Of a stretch of DNA of 64,000 bases, positions 18,101-27,865 are shown one piece after another. How positions within the stretch are numbered: the stretch's first letter is position 1; every line of letters begins with the position of its first letter. The notes below the pieces were generated by a model. That model searched no databases, was not told the origin of the DNA, and saw only the letters and a list, made by a program, of their open reading frames with translations. This DNA is from Spirirestis rafaelensis WJT71-NPBG6 (GTDB taxonomy: Bacteria > Cyanobacteriota > Cyanobacteriia > Cyanobacteriales > Nostocaceae). The translations under genes were made by a program, and so were the position numbers. The stretch is taken from the NCBI GenBank assembly GCA_019359015.1, contig JAHHID010000004.1:62001-126000 (forward strand), written 5' to 3'.

Positions 18101-18584
18101 GTTTGATTACCCTAATTAAGAAAAATGTAAATTATAAATATATAATAGCAATAAAATTCCAGCTTATTGCTATTATTTAAAAATAATTAATAATTATAGG
18201 AATTGATGGTTTGTATTTCTAGATAAAAAACCCTTATAAGCGCATTATTGAGATAATAGCCGATTATTTACTTCAAGGATGAGCCATTTTAAGTATTTTT
18301 TTGCTATGAAAATTATGCAAGATTATGCAGTGTAAAAATGATTTTTTTATAAAATCACATACTTTGCAAAATGTAAATATAACTAGTAATTTGTCAAATT
18401 AAAATCTAAAAACGGTTAAAATGCAAATGTTTTGAAGATGTAATAGGTGGTTATCTAACGCTTAGATGAACCTCTGACTTCTCCATTTCGTTTCAAATGA
18501 TGGGTGCGTCTTGCCCTTAGGGATCGCCTGCAACAGTTATTTACGTAAGTCTTGATGTCTGCTATTTTACTAAAGGTGAATTTT
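18101..18584. other. AT-rich spacer, no supported gene
   Basis: Strongly AT-rich from 18101 to 18430, then more mixed. A minus-strand frame at 18455..18790 is largely the shadow of the subtilase gene. I see no RNA gene or clear promoter. Confidence 0.5.
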
Positions 18585-20321
18585 ATGGATATTAGCGATC
18601 GCCTAAACGCTCCAAATGACTTAAATCCTAAGTTTGAAGGGTTTTTTCTGGAGATGGTAATGCCAGGACAAAAGCACAGAGTCCAGGAAATCGTCACCGA
18701 AGCATTTGGTTTAGATTGGAATGTAGAGCAAATTGGTGACAATCTGACTGAGTTTGAAGTCACCTTAAACAAAGAAGTTTTGTCAGTCAAAGATGCTTGG
18801 GATAAGTCTTATAATCTGCGTTCTCAACCAGGAGTTGTGGATGCACAGCCACTGTTTGCAGTTCCTTTAAGCGATCGCGAAGACTTCAATCAAGAGCCTG
18901 AAGTCAGTATGGAACGCGCAATAGATGACCAAAGCACTGATGTCGAATGGAATCTCAAGCAAATGCGAGTCTTTGAGGCATGGTCACGCTTTTTTCCCGA
19001 CCCGAATCGACCACCAGGACACGGAATTATTATAGGGCTACCAGATACAGGTTATACCGAACATCCGGAAATTATTACCAATATACTTGTAAAAAAAGGC
19101 TACGATTTTCTCAAGAACGATCAGGACGCTAAAGACGAACTCGAAGCACCTTCAGGGGTATTGTTACCCGCTCCAAGTCACGGCACATACACATCCAGTC
19201 TGATGAGTAGTCCAAGAGGAGCACAACGCAATTACCCAAGCGGAAAAGGAATGACGGGAGTCGCTCCTGGCGCGAAAATAATACCGTTACGAGTTTCGTA
19301 CTCAGTTATACTACTGAGCGTACTTAATCTAGCTAAAGCGATCGAGTATGCGGCAGATAATGGTGCTCATGTCCTCTCAATTAGCCTGGGCAGTGGTGTA
19401 TTTAACAAACGGCTGCGAAGTGCGATAACTTATGCTCAAAAACGAGGCTTAATTATAGTAGCAGCTGCTGGTAACTTTGTTCCCTACGTAGTTTGGCCCG
19501 CTGCTTATGAGGAAGTGATTGCTGTTACTGGCTGTGATGTGCAGCGTGAAATCTGGAAGGGTTCAGCGCGGGGACGGCAAGTTGATGTCACGGCTCCTTG
19601 TGATGGAGTTTGGTGTGCAAAAGCCAAAAAGAAAAACGGTGAGATTGAATATAACGTTGAACCAGGTACCGGCACTTCTTTATGTACTCCCCAAGTCGCG
19701 GGGATAGCGGCTTTATGGTTGTCATATCATGGACGAGATCAACTGATCCAACGGTATGGAGCCGAAAAAATTCCTTTTATTTTTAATCAGATCCTGCGCG
19801 ATAGTTGCGAGCAATTTCCCACATGGAAGCCGAATAAATTTGGTGCAGGAATTGTCAATGCAGAGAAAGTCCTTGCAGCACCATTACCTGATAATATTAC
19901 TCGTTCAATTATTGCACCAGCGCAAGCTTTAGAACAACATCCTCAAATAGACAAGGGAAGACTTGATACTTTTACTCATCTGTTTGACGCACAACTATTT
20001 GACAGTCAAGAAAAAGCTAATTTTATCCAAGTGGCTGAAGATAACAATAAACTACAAGTATGTCTGGCTAAACTATTGCAAACAACAGAAACTCAATTAC
20101 CAGAACGATTGAAAGAAGTGGGACAAGAGCTAGCTTTTTATTTTGCGACAAACCCGGAACTTTATCAGCAATTAGCTGAAGCTTTATCTAGTGAACAGCT
20201 TGAGCCAAATCAGTTCAAAACAAGGTCTTTAATTGAGTCATCAAAGCCAAATAATTTGGATTCGGTGCGCGAGATATTGTTGCAGAATGTGTCTGAAGTT
20301 TTGAAGACAAAATTGGGTTGA
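18585..20321 (+). CDS. S8 (subtilisin-like) family serine peptidase
   Basis: 578 aa from ATG 18585, which has AAAGGTGAA about 5 nt upstream; a TTG at 18552 would add 11 residues. No signal peptide is visible. Residues ~1-120 may be a prodomain-like region. The triad is Asp in IIGLPDTGYTEHPEI, His in PSHGTYTSSLMSS and Ser in GTGTSLCTPQVAGIAALW, with oxyanion Asn in AAAGNFVPYVVWPAA. The serine motif GTSLCTPQVAG departs from the usual GTSMAxPHVAG. A C-terminal ~140 residues, helical and Gln/Leu-rich, match no domain known to me. Probably a cytosolic or non-classically exported protease. Confidence 0.88.
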   Translation: MDISDRLNAPNDLNPKFEGFFLEMVMPGQKHRVQEIVTEAFGLDWNVEQIGDNLTEFEVTLNKEVLSVKDAWDKSYNLRSQPGVVDAQPLFAVPLSDREDFNQEPEVSMERAIDDQSTDVEWNLKQMRVFEAWSRFFPDPNRPPGHGIIIGLPDTGYTEHPEIITNILVKKGYDFLKNDQDAKDELEAPSGVLLPAPSHGTYTSSLMSSPRGAQRNYPSGKGMTGVAPGAKIIPLRVSYSVILLSVLNLAKAIEYAADNGAHVLSISLGSGVFNKRLRSAITYAQKRGLIIVAAAGNFVPYVVWPAAYEEVIAVTGCDVQREIWKGSARGRQVDVTAPCDGVWCAKAKKKNGEIEYNVEPGTGTSLCTPQVAGIAALWLSYHGRDQLIQRYGAEKIPFIFNQILRDSCEQFPTWKPNKFGAGIVNAEKVLAAPLPDNITRSIIAPAQALEQHPQIDKGRLDTFTHLFDAQLFDSQEKANFIQVAEDNNKLQVCLAKLLQTTETQLPERLKEVGQELAFYFATNPELYQQLAEALSSEQLEPNQFKTRSLIESSKPNNLDSVREILLQNVSEVLKTKLG

Positions 20322-21388
20322 AATATTATATCATGTTCGGTAAATCACACATAATTGTAGAGACGCTCCGCCGGAACGTCTCTACGAGGATTAATGAAAT
20401 TAAGGTTAATAACAACATTGCTCGCGGTTTCTCAAGTACGCTCACTCTAGGGTAGAATAGCCCGTTGCGCCACCCAAACCGCTCGACTGCATCGCAAGAC
20501 CCTGTGTTATTCCAAATCGGAGGAAATGCTGAGGCACTCCATTCCACTGTTACTTCCCTATCTCAAATCTGGGATGTTCCAGTTCCTCAGTACTTCATAC
20601 CATGTCCGGCTAATTAGTTATAATTCCCACATAATAGCAAAAACCGGGAAACCCTCTGTCCCCCTGCTAGAGTGCTAGAGTGCAAGAGTGCGGACAACCA
20701 TGATAAGTCTTTAACCGGACACGATATCATACCTTGATTCAGCAACGCCGCGATTTTTTGGATGTATGCGGCGTTACCGATATCTGCAATAGCCTAGATG
20801 ACTTTAGCCTGCCTATATCAATTTAATTTATAGGGCGATCGCTCTTGCCCAAGAGTCATATTACAGATAAGATGTTTTGTGTAGGTGTACTAGACTTAAT
20901 TAAAGGTAACGAAAGTTAAATTAAATTGTCAAAGAGTGCAAATCGTCTTTTGAGAATAAAATTAGGGAAAAGATATCTGGGGGCAAAACTAACACCATCT
21001 GGCTGATATTGATATCCCGATCAAGGAATAGGGATTATTTACACCACATTGCTCACATTTACCATAATTAAGTTGTCTGAACAAAGCTTTGGCGATCGCA
21101 TTACAACTCTACCAGATGTTTCCATACAATAAATTTCCCAAAAAGGCAACTAAATTACTTTGAAAGCCACAAATGAAAGAATTTCTTAAACAATGCTGTC
21201 ACATTTTATCCGGTCAGACGTGCGATTCCTGAATAGGCAAATCAATTAAGATAAATTGTGGCAGGTTTTCTCTACCTACGCTATTGATATAAAAAGTTGT
21301 TACGAGAATAGCTACCCCCTATGGCATTTGCCTAGGGAAATTTATTCTCGTATATTTTGATAAACACGCTCAAGTTATTAAGTCGGTT
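20322..21388. other. 1.07-kb gene-free stretch with dispersed repeats
   Basis: Contains a GTAGAGACG...CGTCTCTAC hairpin (20357..20385), a CATGTCCGGCTAA motif near 20590 answered in inverted orientation near 20710, tandem CTAGAGTG units near 20667..20690, and an 8-bp hairpin AACGCCGC...GCGGCGTT near 20733..20764. A 73-codon minus-strand frame (20326..20547) is not recognisable. The part from 20820 onward is AT-rich, with no gene that I can support. Confidence 0.5.
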
Positions 21389-21796
21389 GTGCAATCCCAA
21401 AAAGCCGAAAAAATAGACTTTAACAATGAATATCCGTGTCCCTGTCGTCGTCGGGGACGCTTAATTCCGATTACGTTGACAGATGCCTTTGGTTGCGATC
21501 GCTGTCAGCAAATCTTTGTAGTGCAAGATAATGGTATTGTCCTAGAGCAACTTTCGACCACCTATCCCTACAAGCGAGCTTGGCGCTGGACAGGTTCTAG
21601 TTGGCATGTTGTCCATCCTCGGTTTGGAGAAAGTTATCTGCCCATAGCGCTGAGTATCATTTTCGTGCTAGTCATTATATGGCTACCATTAGCACTAAAA
21701 TTAGCAAATGGTTCCAGCATTATTGCTTGGGCAATGGTCGCGGTGCTTTTGGCTATCTTACCCGCACTGATGGTCTGGCTAACCTACAGACGTTAA
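21389..21796 (+). CDS. Zinc-ribbon-like membrane protein of unknown function
   Basis: 135 aa from GTG 21389. The N-terminus has paired cysteines, YPCPCRRRGRLIP and FGCDRCQQIFVV, consistent with a small zinc ribbon. A WRWTGSSWHVVHPRF stretch follows, then two transmembrane helices (about 88-108 and 112-131). The stop is 4 nt before the proA-like gene, so the two are probably co-transcribed. It looks like a conserved cyanobacterial protein, but I cannot name a function. Confidence 0.75.
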   Translation: MQSQKAEKIDFNNEYPCPCRRRGRLIPITLTDAFGCDRCQQIFVVQDNGIVLEQLSTTYPYKRAWRWTGSSWHVVHPRFGESYLPIALSIIFVLVIIWLPLALKLANGSSIIAWAMVAVLLAILPALMVWLTYRR

Positions 21797-21800
21797 CTCA

Positions 21801-23066
21801 ATGACAGTTGAAGTTTTTGACGATCGCGCCGAACCAATGAAAAGCGCCCTTCGCGCTTATCTAGCTTCCCTTAAATTAGGCATCACCAGGGGAGCAGATC
21901 GCAGTCGCGCAGTGTTAGCGATGGCACAGGCGCTCAACCGCTCCTTTGATGACATTCTAGAGGCAAATACTTTAGATTTAGAAGCGAGTCGGGAAATGGC
22001 GGTGCCAGACTTGATTTTGGACTGGCTGAAGCTAACTCCACAACGCCTGGAAACGACAGTGGAGATTTTGCAAAGGTTGGGGGAATTACCAGATCCGCTG
22101 CGACGGGTGAGAAGCGCCGACTATCAATTAGACGATTCCCAGACTTACTCGCAGTTGATGCCTTTGGGAGTGATTGCATTTATTTATGAGGCATTTCCTG
22201 ATTTAGGAGCGATCGCAGCGGGTTTATGCATCAAAACCGGCAATAGTATCATTCTCAAAGGCGGAGCTGAAGCTAGTAATTCTAATGCGGCGATCGCTAA
22301 CGCCTTGCAAAGTGCGATCGCCGAAGTTGGTTTACCAGCAGGCTGTTTAGAATTAGTCAGCGCAGAACATGGGGCTTCAATTCGGGATTTAGTCAGCCAA
22401 GACCAATACCTAAATTTAGTCATTCCCTACGGACGTTCTAGCTTAGTACAACAAGTAGTGCGACAGTCAACCGTCCCAGTGTTAAAATCAGGAATGGGCA
22501 ACTGTTACCTTTACTGGTCGCTGAATGGCAGTTTAGAAATGGTGCGATCGGTCATTTTAGACAGCTATCAAAGCGAACCAGACCCAGTAAACGCCATAGA
22601 AAAAGTATTAATTCATCGCCAAGCTTTACCCTCATCTTTAGCAGTTTTGTGGAACAGCTTAAAAGAAAAAGGCTTTGAAATTAAAGCAGATGCCGAACTA
22701 GTAGAAGCCTTTCCCCAATTGCAGCGAGTTAAAGATAGCGAATGGGGAAGTGCTTATTTAACCAAGACAGTGGCATTTAAATTGGTGGATAGTTTAGAAG
22801 GAGCGATCGCCTGGATTAATCAATACAGCAGCGGTCATGCCGATTGCATTGTCACCGAATCTTATCAGGAAAGTCGGCAATTTGCTTTAGGAGTCAACAG
22901 CGCTTCTACCTACATCAACGCTTCCCCGCGCTTTTCTCGCAACCCCTCGCGGGGAGACTCGGTATTTTTAGGAATGTCTAATCAAAAAGGTCATCGACGC
23001 GGTTTGATTAGTTTAGAAACCTTGACGACTGTTAAACATATTGTGCAGGGAAATGGACGATTTTAA
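21801..23066 (+). CDS. proA: Gamma-glutamyl phosphate reductase-like protein (ProA paralogue lacking the catalytic Cys)
   Basis: 421-aa member of the ALDH superfamily. ProA reduces gamma-glutamyl phosphate to the semialdehyde in proline synthesis. Family features are clear: PLGVIAFIYEAFPDL, IKTGNSIILKGGAEASNSNA, and the C-terminal ETLTTVKHIV. The active-site segment, usually SxPSxCNAxE, reads SEPDPVNAIEKVLIH, with Val263 where the catalytic Cys is expected. The C-terminal loop (NPSRGDSVFLGMSNQKGHRR) also departs from the usual GLGAEIGISTQK form. Cyanobacteria often carry two ProA-like genes, so this is probably the divergent copy and may not be a working reductase. Operon with the upstream zinc-ribbon gene. 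Confidence 0.85.
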   Translation: MTVEVFDDRAEPMKSALRAYLASLKLGITRGADRSRAVLAMAQALNRSFDDILEANTLDLEASREMAVPDLILDWLKLTPQRLETTVEILQRLGELPDPLRRVRSADYQLDDSQTYSQLMPLGVIAFIYEAFPDLGAIAAGLCIKTGNSIILKGGAEASNSNAAIANALQSAIAEVGLPAGCLELVSAEHGASIRDLVSQDQYLNLVIPYGRSSLVQQVVRQSTVPVLKSGMGNCYLYWSLNGSLEMVRSVILDSYQSEPDPVNAIEKVLIHRQALPSSLAVLWNSLKEKGFEIKADAELVEAFPQLQRVKDSEWGSAYLTKTVAFKLVDSLEGAIAWINQYSSGHADCIVTESYQESRQFALGVNSASTYINASPRFSRNPSRGDSVFLGMSNQKGHRRGLISLETLTTVKHIVQGNGRF

Positions 23067-23182
23067 AAGTTAGGAGGCAGATTTTTAGGGAATTACACGC
23101 TGTCAGCCATTATGGGTAATCTTAGAAGCGGTCCCGGGGAGTCGCTGCTTCCTCCACAGATCCAGATTTCTTATATATTTCA

Positions 23183-24115
23183 TCATCCTAAGAGATGCGC
23201 CAAGAGCGCCATCCGAATAGGCACACCATTCGATGCTTGCTCGAAATAGCAAGCATAAGGTGTGGCATCAACATCGGGTGCGATTTGACCCGTTCGAGGC
23301 AAAGCGTCCATCACAATCGCGTGTTTGGGAACACGAGTAAGCTTTGCTGCCGTGATCCGATACTCATCTGGAATCGGCTCCGGGCTGCTTTCCTTCCAAC
23401 CATTATGGTAGATGACATCGGCTTCCAGCAGCCCTTCTTCCATTGACTCGACACGGTGATAATTGAGACCTAGCATCCTCAGTTCCGCTTCTTCGTCTTT
23501 TGAAAGCCACAATGAATCTGGACAATAAATAAGAATCCGCATATTAAAAAATCTGGCGATCGCCAGCAAGAGCGAGTGGCCAACACGTATTTGCATCCCC
23601 CCTACGATCAGCATTGTAATCCCGTTAATCTGCCCAAAGACCTTCGAGATGGTGTAGAGATCGATCAGCGCTTGAGTTGGATGTTCAGATCCCGGACCTT
23701 CACCATCACCACCATTGATGACTGGAACATCAGCGTATTGCGCGAAGGAGTTCGCAGACCCGACCTTGGGATGACGAATAACTACTAAATCGGCGTAGCT
23801 GCTTATCACGCGGGCGGTATCGGCTAGGGTTTCGCCCCATTTTGTGCCAGCCCGCGTTTCCTCCGGGTTACCGAAAGTCAAGACCGAACCGCCGAGGCGA
23901 AACATTGCCGATTCAAAGCTCAAGCGCGTTCGCGTACTCGGTTGAAAGAATATAGTTGCCATGATCTTGCCGTGAAGAAAATCGATGCAACGGCGATCGC
24001 GCACGATTTTCTCCATGTCGCTGGTTAGAGAAAATATGGATTTAATGTCTTTAGTCGTAAGGTCGCGGATTGAAAGAAGATGGTGTCCTTTCAAACTCGC
24101 TCTAATGGTATGCAT
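23183..24115 (-). CDS. Aspartate carbamoyltransferase-like protein (divergent PyrB paralogue)
   Basis: 310 aa of the aspartate/ornithine carbamoyltransferase family. The carbamoyl-phosphate loop is intact (FFQPSTRTRLSFESA), as is GDGEGPGSEHPTQALIDLYT. The segment usually HPLPRVDEI reads MDALPRTGQIAPDVD, losing His and the acidic pair, while SNGVPIRMALLAHLL is typical. It most resembles PyrB rather than ArgF, but the substrate site is altered. The gene looks richer in G+C than its neighbours and stands alone. I infer a horizontally acquired paralogue, either a second PyrB or a carbamoyltransferase for another amine. Confidence 0.8.
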   Translation of the reverse strand: MHTIRASLKGHHLLSIRDLTTKDIKSIFSLTSDMEKIVRDRRCIDFLHGKIMATIFFQPSTRTRLSFESAMFRLGGSVLTFGNPEETRAGTKWGETLADTARVISSYADLVVIRHPKVGSANSFAQYADVPVINGGDGEGPGSEHPTQALIDLYTISKVFGQINGITMLIVGGMQIRVGHSLLLAIARFFNMRILIYCPDSLWLSKDEEAELRMLGLNYHRVESMEEGLLEADVIYHNGWKESSPEPIPDEYRITAAKLTRVPKHAIVMDALPRTGQIAPDVDATPYACYFEQASNGVPIRMALLAHLLG

Positions 24116-24289
24116 AAATTTCTATTTAGTACACTTGCCCCTGTAACTTTTATCATGCCTTTCGTTTTGTCTCCATCTGCTAAGTGGATAAAACTTTATA
24201 CCAATCAAGCAGATGGAAGTTCCATTACTACGAGAATCAAAAAATTATGAGAGACGGGTACAACGCACCCAACTTTATACTTTCTACTT

Positions 24290-25063
24290 TTATCCGAATT
24301 TTTCATCCGCCAGCTTATATATAGTTGCCTTCATTTCGTTAATAAAATCAAGTGCTTCGCCTACATCATTAGTTGGTTCCACATATTGACGTAAAGCTGT
24401 TTCTGCTTGCGACTGGTAAAACGGATAATATTCAGAAAACTTTTGCGACATTTCCTGCATACTTCTGGTATAAAATGGCTTATCTACCATGACAATACCC
24501 AAACACAAACGCAGCACTTTTTTTGATATCCACCGCACGTATTCCATTACATATTTAGGATTATTTCGGTCATCTTCATCTGGTTCTGTAATATCTTTCT
24601 GTATCTTTTCTAATGCTTGGCGATAGTTACCATTCAAAAGTTGTGCTAATTCAAATCCTGGCGGATATGATGAAAACTTGGCTGTAATATCTAGACCGGA
24701 AATCAACACACTATCGGTTTTGAAGATAAATCTCAATCGTTCTGCTTTTGGGTCATCAAATTCTTTTTCTTCCATACAACTTAGGTCAAGGCGCTCAAGT
24801 GTGGGATACTGTGGTTCAAATTCGTCTTTGATTTCTTTTTCCCATACTTCATCGTCATCAGTGATACCACGTCGTAGAATAACTACTGTATCCATATCTG
24901 AAATTCCTGGACGGTCTTCCCCACGTCCAACACTACCCAAAAGATAATAAGCACACAGGTCAACACCAAAGCGATTTTCTAGTTTTTTTTGCAAGTCGTT
25001 AAGCAATTTTTGATATTCTGGCTTAACTTTCGATAGTGAAGATTGGTTGAGAATTAATTTCAT
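24290..25063 (-). CDS. Nucleotidyltransferase-domain protein
   Basis: 257 aa. The pol-beta-type nucleotidyltransferase core is at residues ~35-110: LLGSVGRGEDRPGISDMDTV gives the GSxGRG...SDxD signature, and a third acidic residue may lie in LERLDLSCME. The C-terminal half is helical and acidic, ending YKLADEKFG, as in antibiotic adenylyltransferase-type proteins that have a helical substrate domain. No HEPN or toxin-antitoxin partner is adjacent. Substrate unknown. No clear ribosome-binding site before the ATG. Confidence 0.75.
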   Translation of the reverse strand: MKLILNQSSLSKVKPEYQKLLNDLQKKLENRFGVDLCAYYLLGSVGRGEDRPGISDMDTVVILRRGITDDDEVWEKEIKDEFEPQYPTLERLDLSCMEEKEFDDPKAERLRFIFKTDSVLISGLDITAKFSSYPPGFELAQLLNGNYRQALEKIQKDITEPDEDDRNNPKYVMEYVRWISKKVLRLCLGIVMVDKPFYTRSMQEMSQKFSEYYPFYQSQAETALRQYVEPTNDVGEALDFINEMKATIYKLADEKFG

Positions 25064-25085
25064 ATACGTTATATGTATATGTCGA

Positions 25086-25240
25086 TAATAAAAGAGACGC
25101 GTACTCCTTTGGAGAACCCGCAGGGTAATTTCACGTCTCTACTAATTGAAAATTGTATTAGTTAAAAGCAGGGTGCCCGCAATAGTATAAGAAAATCTAA
25201 GCAGTTTTCAGGCTTTTTGCGCCGTAACGCACCCTACTTT
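25086..25240. repeat. Two dispersed inverted repeats between the nucleotidyltransferase gene and desB
   Basis: AGAGACGCG (25091) pairs with CGTCTCT (25133..), a member of the hairpin family seen after gyrA. Next, GCAGGGTGC (25169) pairs imperfectly with GCACCCTAC (25228..). No T-run. These may separate the transcripts of the two neighbours. Confidence 0.5.
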
Positions 25241-25241
25241 A

Positions 25242-26312
25242 CTACTTTACTAATTTATTGTTGGAAGTATAGTAAACCTTATCTCCAGTATCCGGGACAA
25301 AATGACAACTAATAGATGAACGCCATAATGAAACCCAAATTGGCTCTTCAGTTTTGCGGTAGTAGTCACCCAAAATTGGTTTAATAGCCTCAGTAGCCTT
25401 TTTCAAATTGTAGTGAGGCATATTCAAGAAAATGTGGTGAGCTACATGAGTACCGATATCATGATGGATATGGTTAATAAAACCATAATCGCGGTCAACT
25501 GTGGAAATAGCACCTTTTAAAAAAGTCCAATTTTCACCACGATACCAGGGAATGTCGGCTTCGGTGTGGTGCAAAAATGTCACCAAATCGAGCCACATGA
25601 TAAACACAAGATAGGGTACAGCATAGTATTTCAACAACCACATCCAACCCCATTGGTAAGTTCCTAAAGCTAGCAAACTCACCATGCAAATCAACCAGAT
25701 ACTGCTGGTGATGACATCCCATTTTTCTAAAGGTTTAAAAAGTGGGCTGTTGGGGTGAAAGTGAGAGCCTTCTTTATTAGGACTCCGTTTAAATAAATAC
25801 ACCGGATAAGCCAATAAAAACGCATAATATCGACCTATCTTTTGTACTATGTCCATCTCGTTGTAGTCCGATTCACTCACAGGATACCAGCTTTCATCAT
25901 TTTCGAGACTGCCAGTATTTAAGTGGTGAGTTCTATGGCTAATTCGCCAACCATGATAAGGAACAAGTATCGGTGTGTGCGAAAGATGACCAATCAAATC
26001 ATTTAGCCATTTCTTTTTAGAAAAAGATTGATGTCCGCAGTCATGTCCAACCACAAACAAAGCCCAAAACATTGTTCCTTGCATTACCCAGAAAATCGGA
26101 AAGAAATACCAAGAGTCTAGGTAATGAGCGACTGCATAAAGCAGACCAATAATCAAGATGTCTTGAAAAAAATAATATAGTGATTTGCCGACATTAGGCT
26201 GAAAACATTCAGCGGGTATTGCAGCTTTCAAATCACCAAGAGTGAAGGGCAGGTTGGCTGTATCCTCATTTGAGCTATGAGAATTATCTAACTTAATGGT
26301 ATCTAATTGCAC
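25242..26312 (-). CDS. desB: Omega-3 (delta-15) acyl-lipid desaturase
   Basis: 356-aa membrane di-iron desaturase that introduces the omega-3 double bond into membrane-lipid acyl chains, important at low temperature. Histidine boxes: HDCGHQSF, HRTHH (SHRTHHLNTG) and HVAHH (GTHVAHHIFLNMPHYNL). Hydrophobic pairs of helices lie around residues 45-90 and 200-245. WFLVPDTG-type C-terminus ends CHFVPDTGDKVYY. It is the last gene of a same-strand desC-desA-desB cluster, 231 nt after desA. Distinguished from DesA by the HRTHH box and overall resemblance to DesB/FAD3-type sequences. Confidence 0.92.
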   Translation of the reverse strand: MQLDTIKLDNSHSSNEDTANLPFTLGDLKAAIPAECFQPNVGKSLYYFFQDILIIGLLYAVAHYLDSWYFFPIFWVMQGTMFWALFVVGHDCGHQSFSKKKWLNDLIGHLSHTPILVPYHGWRISHRTHHLNTGSLENDESWYPVSESDYNEMDIVQKIGRYYAFLLAYPVYLFKRSPNKEGSHFHPNSPLFKPLEKWDVITSSIWLICMVSLLALGTYQWGWMWLLKYYAVPYLVFIMWLDLVTFLHHTEADIPWYRGENWTFLKGAISTVDRDYGFINHIHHDIGTHVAHHIFLNMPHYNLKKATEAIKPILGDYYRKTEEPIWVSLWRSSISCHFVPDTGDKVYYTSNNKLVK

Positions 26313-26543
26313 TTGATTTTGTTGTTGGAAATAAACCGGACAATTTTTGGACGCATGAAATTTAACCTCTGCAATGGACTGTTAGAGGCATCTTTCAATT
26401 TTTGTTTGCAGGATAAATCTATCTGGCAATGTCTCTAACGCTTTGCGTGTATGGATGATTGCCAGAATCTATTTCAGAGCATGAAGAATAAAGGATGAAA
26501 ACCTAAACTTAGTTTCATGCTTTATCTTGATACTTCAGGCTTT

Positions 26544-27596
26544 TTATCGTCCTGCGTAATAGTCGTTAAAAGACTTATAGCCACTATCGGTTGTGTAAAG
26601 TTGACATTGGTCTGTAATTTGCTTCATTAAAGACCAAGAAAACCGACATTCATTATGTAGATACGTGCCCCAATTTTCTTGGATACTGCGATAAGCCATC
26701 CGCAAATTATAAGAAGGAATAGCAGTAGAAATGTGATGGGGGACGTGAACATTGATATCGTGGCAAAGGAATTCAACCCAACGTGGGTAATCGCAGTGAA
26801 TTGAGCCAAATAACTGCGCTATTCCAGCATTCCACTTAGAAGCTTCCACAAAAGGAACATCTGAAGCGGTATGGTGAACAATAGTAAAAGTACTCATCCA
26901 GAAATGGTAGACCAGCCAGGGTATCAGCCAAAATTTGACAAAACCCCAAATACCGGTTGTAGCGATGAGAGTAGGAAAGGCGATCGCTGCAAAAAGAGCT
27001 ACCACAGCCACAGAAAGTTTAACACTTGATTGGTCTTTTGTTTTGAAATTCCGCCAATCAAAGTGTACAACCGCCCAATGTCCTACTGAACCTACCCACC
27101 ACAAGCGTTTAGTGATGAATAGCTCAAAAGCAGACTGTCGGGTTTTATCCCAACCTTCAAACACTTCTGTTCTGATGGGATGCCAAGCGTTGTCTTCGTC
27201 TAGTTTATTCGTATGAGCATGATGATAATTATGCTTAATCCGCCAACTGTGGAACGGGTAAATCAAAGGCATCATAAATAAATGCCCTACCACATCATTC
27301 ACCCAACGACGTTTGGCAAATGAACGATGACCACAATCATGTCCGATCACAAAAAAACCCGTCAACGCGGTTCCAGTAAAAAGCCACGCTACGGGTAAGA
27401 GAAACCAAGGAGAAAATATCAGGCTTAAGTAGCCTAAGCCAACCATCAAGACACTGATTATTGCTTTTGTCCAAGCTTTGCGACGATCTTGCACAAAACA
27501 TTCTCGTGGCAGGGTTTTGATAATATCTTTAAGCTTCAGTTCGGAATTATCAAAGTCACGAGCTTCTTGTTGGCTGCTGATTGTTGATGTAGTCAT
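26544..27596 (-). CDS. desA: Delta-12 acyl-lipid desaturase
   Basis: 350-aa membrane di-iron enzyme converting oleoyl to linoleoyl groups in membrane lipids. Start ATG 27596 ([12 protein letters not shown]) is preferred over 27623. Histidine boxes: [22 protein letters not shown] and [15 protein letters not shown]. Four hydrophobic segments occur around residues 40-85 and 200-240. It sits between desC and desB on the same strand, with 269 nt to desC, so each may have its own promoter; desaturase genes of cyanobacteria are typically cold-regulated. Confidence 0.93.
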   Translation of the reverse strand: MTTSTISSQQEARDFDNSELKLKDIIKTLPRECFVQDRRKAWTKAIISVLMVGLGYLSLIFSPWFLLPVAWLFTGTALTGFFVIGHDCGHRSFAKRRWVNDVVGHLFMMPLIYPFHSWRIKHNYHHAHTNKLDEDNAWHPIRTEVFEGWDKTRQSAFELFITKRLWWVGSVGHWAVVHFDWRNFKTKDQSSVKLSVAVVALFAAIAFPTLIATTGIWGFVKFWLIPWLVYHFWMSTFTIVHHTASDVPFVEASKWNAGIAQLFGSIHCDYPRWVEFLCHDINVHVPHHISTAIPSYNLRMAYRSIQENWGTYLHNECRFSWSLMKQITDQCQLYTTDSGYKSFNDYYAGR

Positions 27597-27865
27597 GAAT
27601 ACCTGATAGACAACAAACCTCACACTACCGATTTAGAGACGCGACTTTTCGCCTCTCTACACACTGATTGCAAAGTTTCGTAACATTACATTATCGATTC
27701 GGATTATAGCAACCTAACTGAGCATAGCGCACCAGTAAATAGCTTTTGTCCGCTTTTTCGGGATTTACGAATCAGATTGGTTAAAGTCTTTTATTATTAG
27801 TCATTAGTCAAGTGTCAAAAGTCAAGAGTTTGTTGACTATTAATCATTGACTAATGACCGACTTG

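Noticed and set aside
20326-20547. 73-codon minus-strand frame considered as a transposase remnant
   Set aside because: No transposase motif or flanking inverted repeats of an insertion sequence could be recognised.
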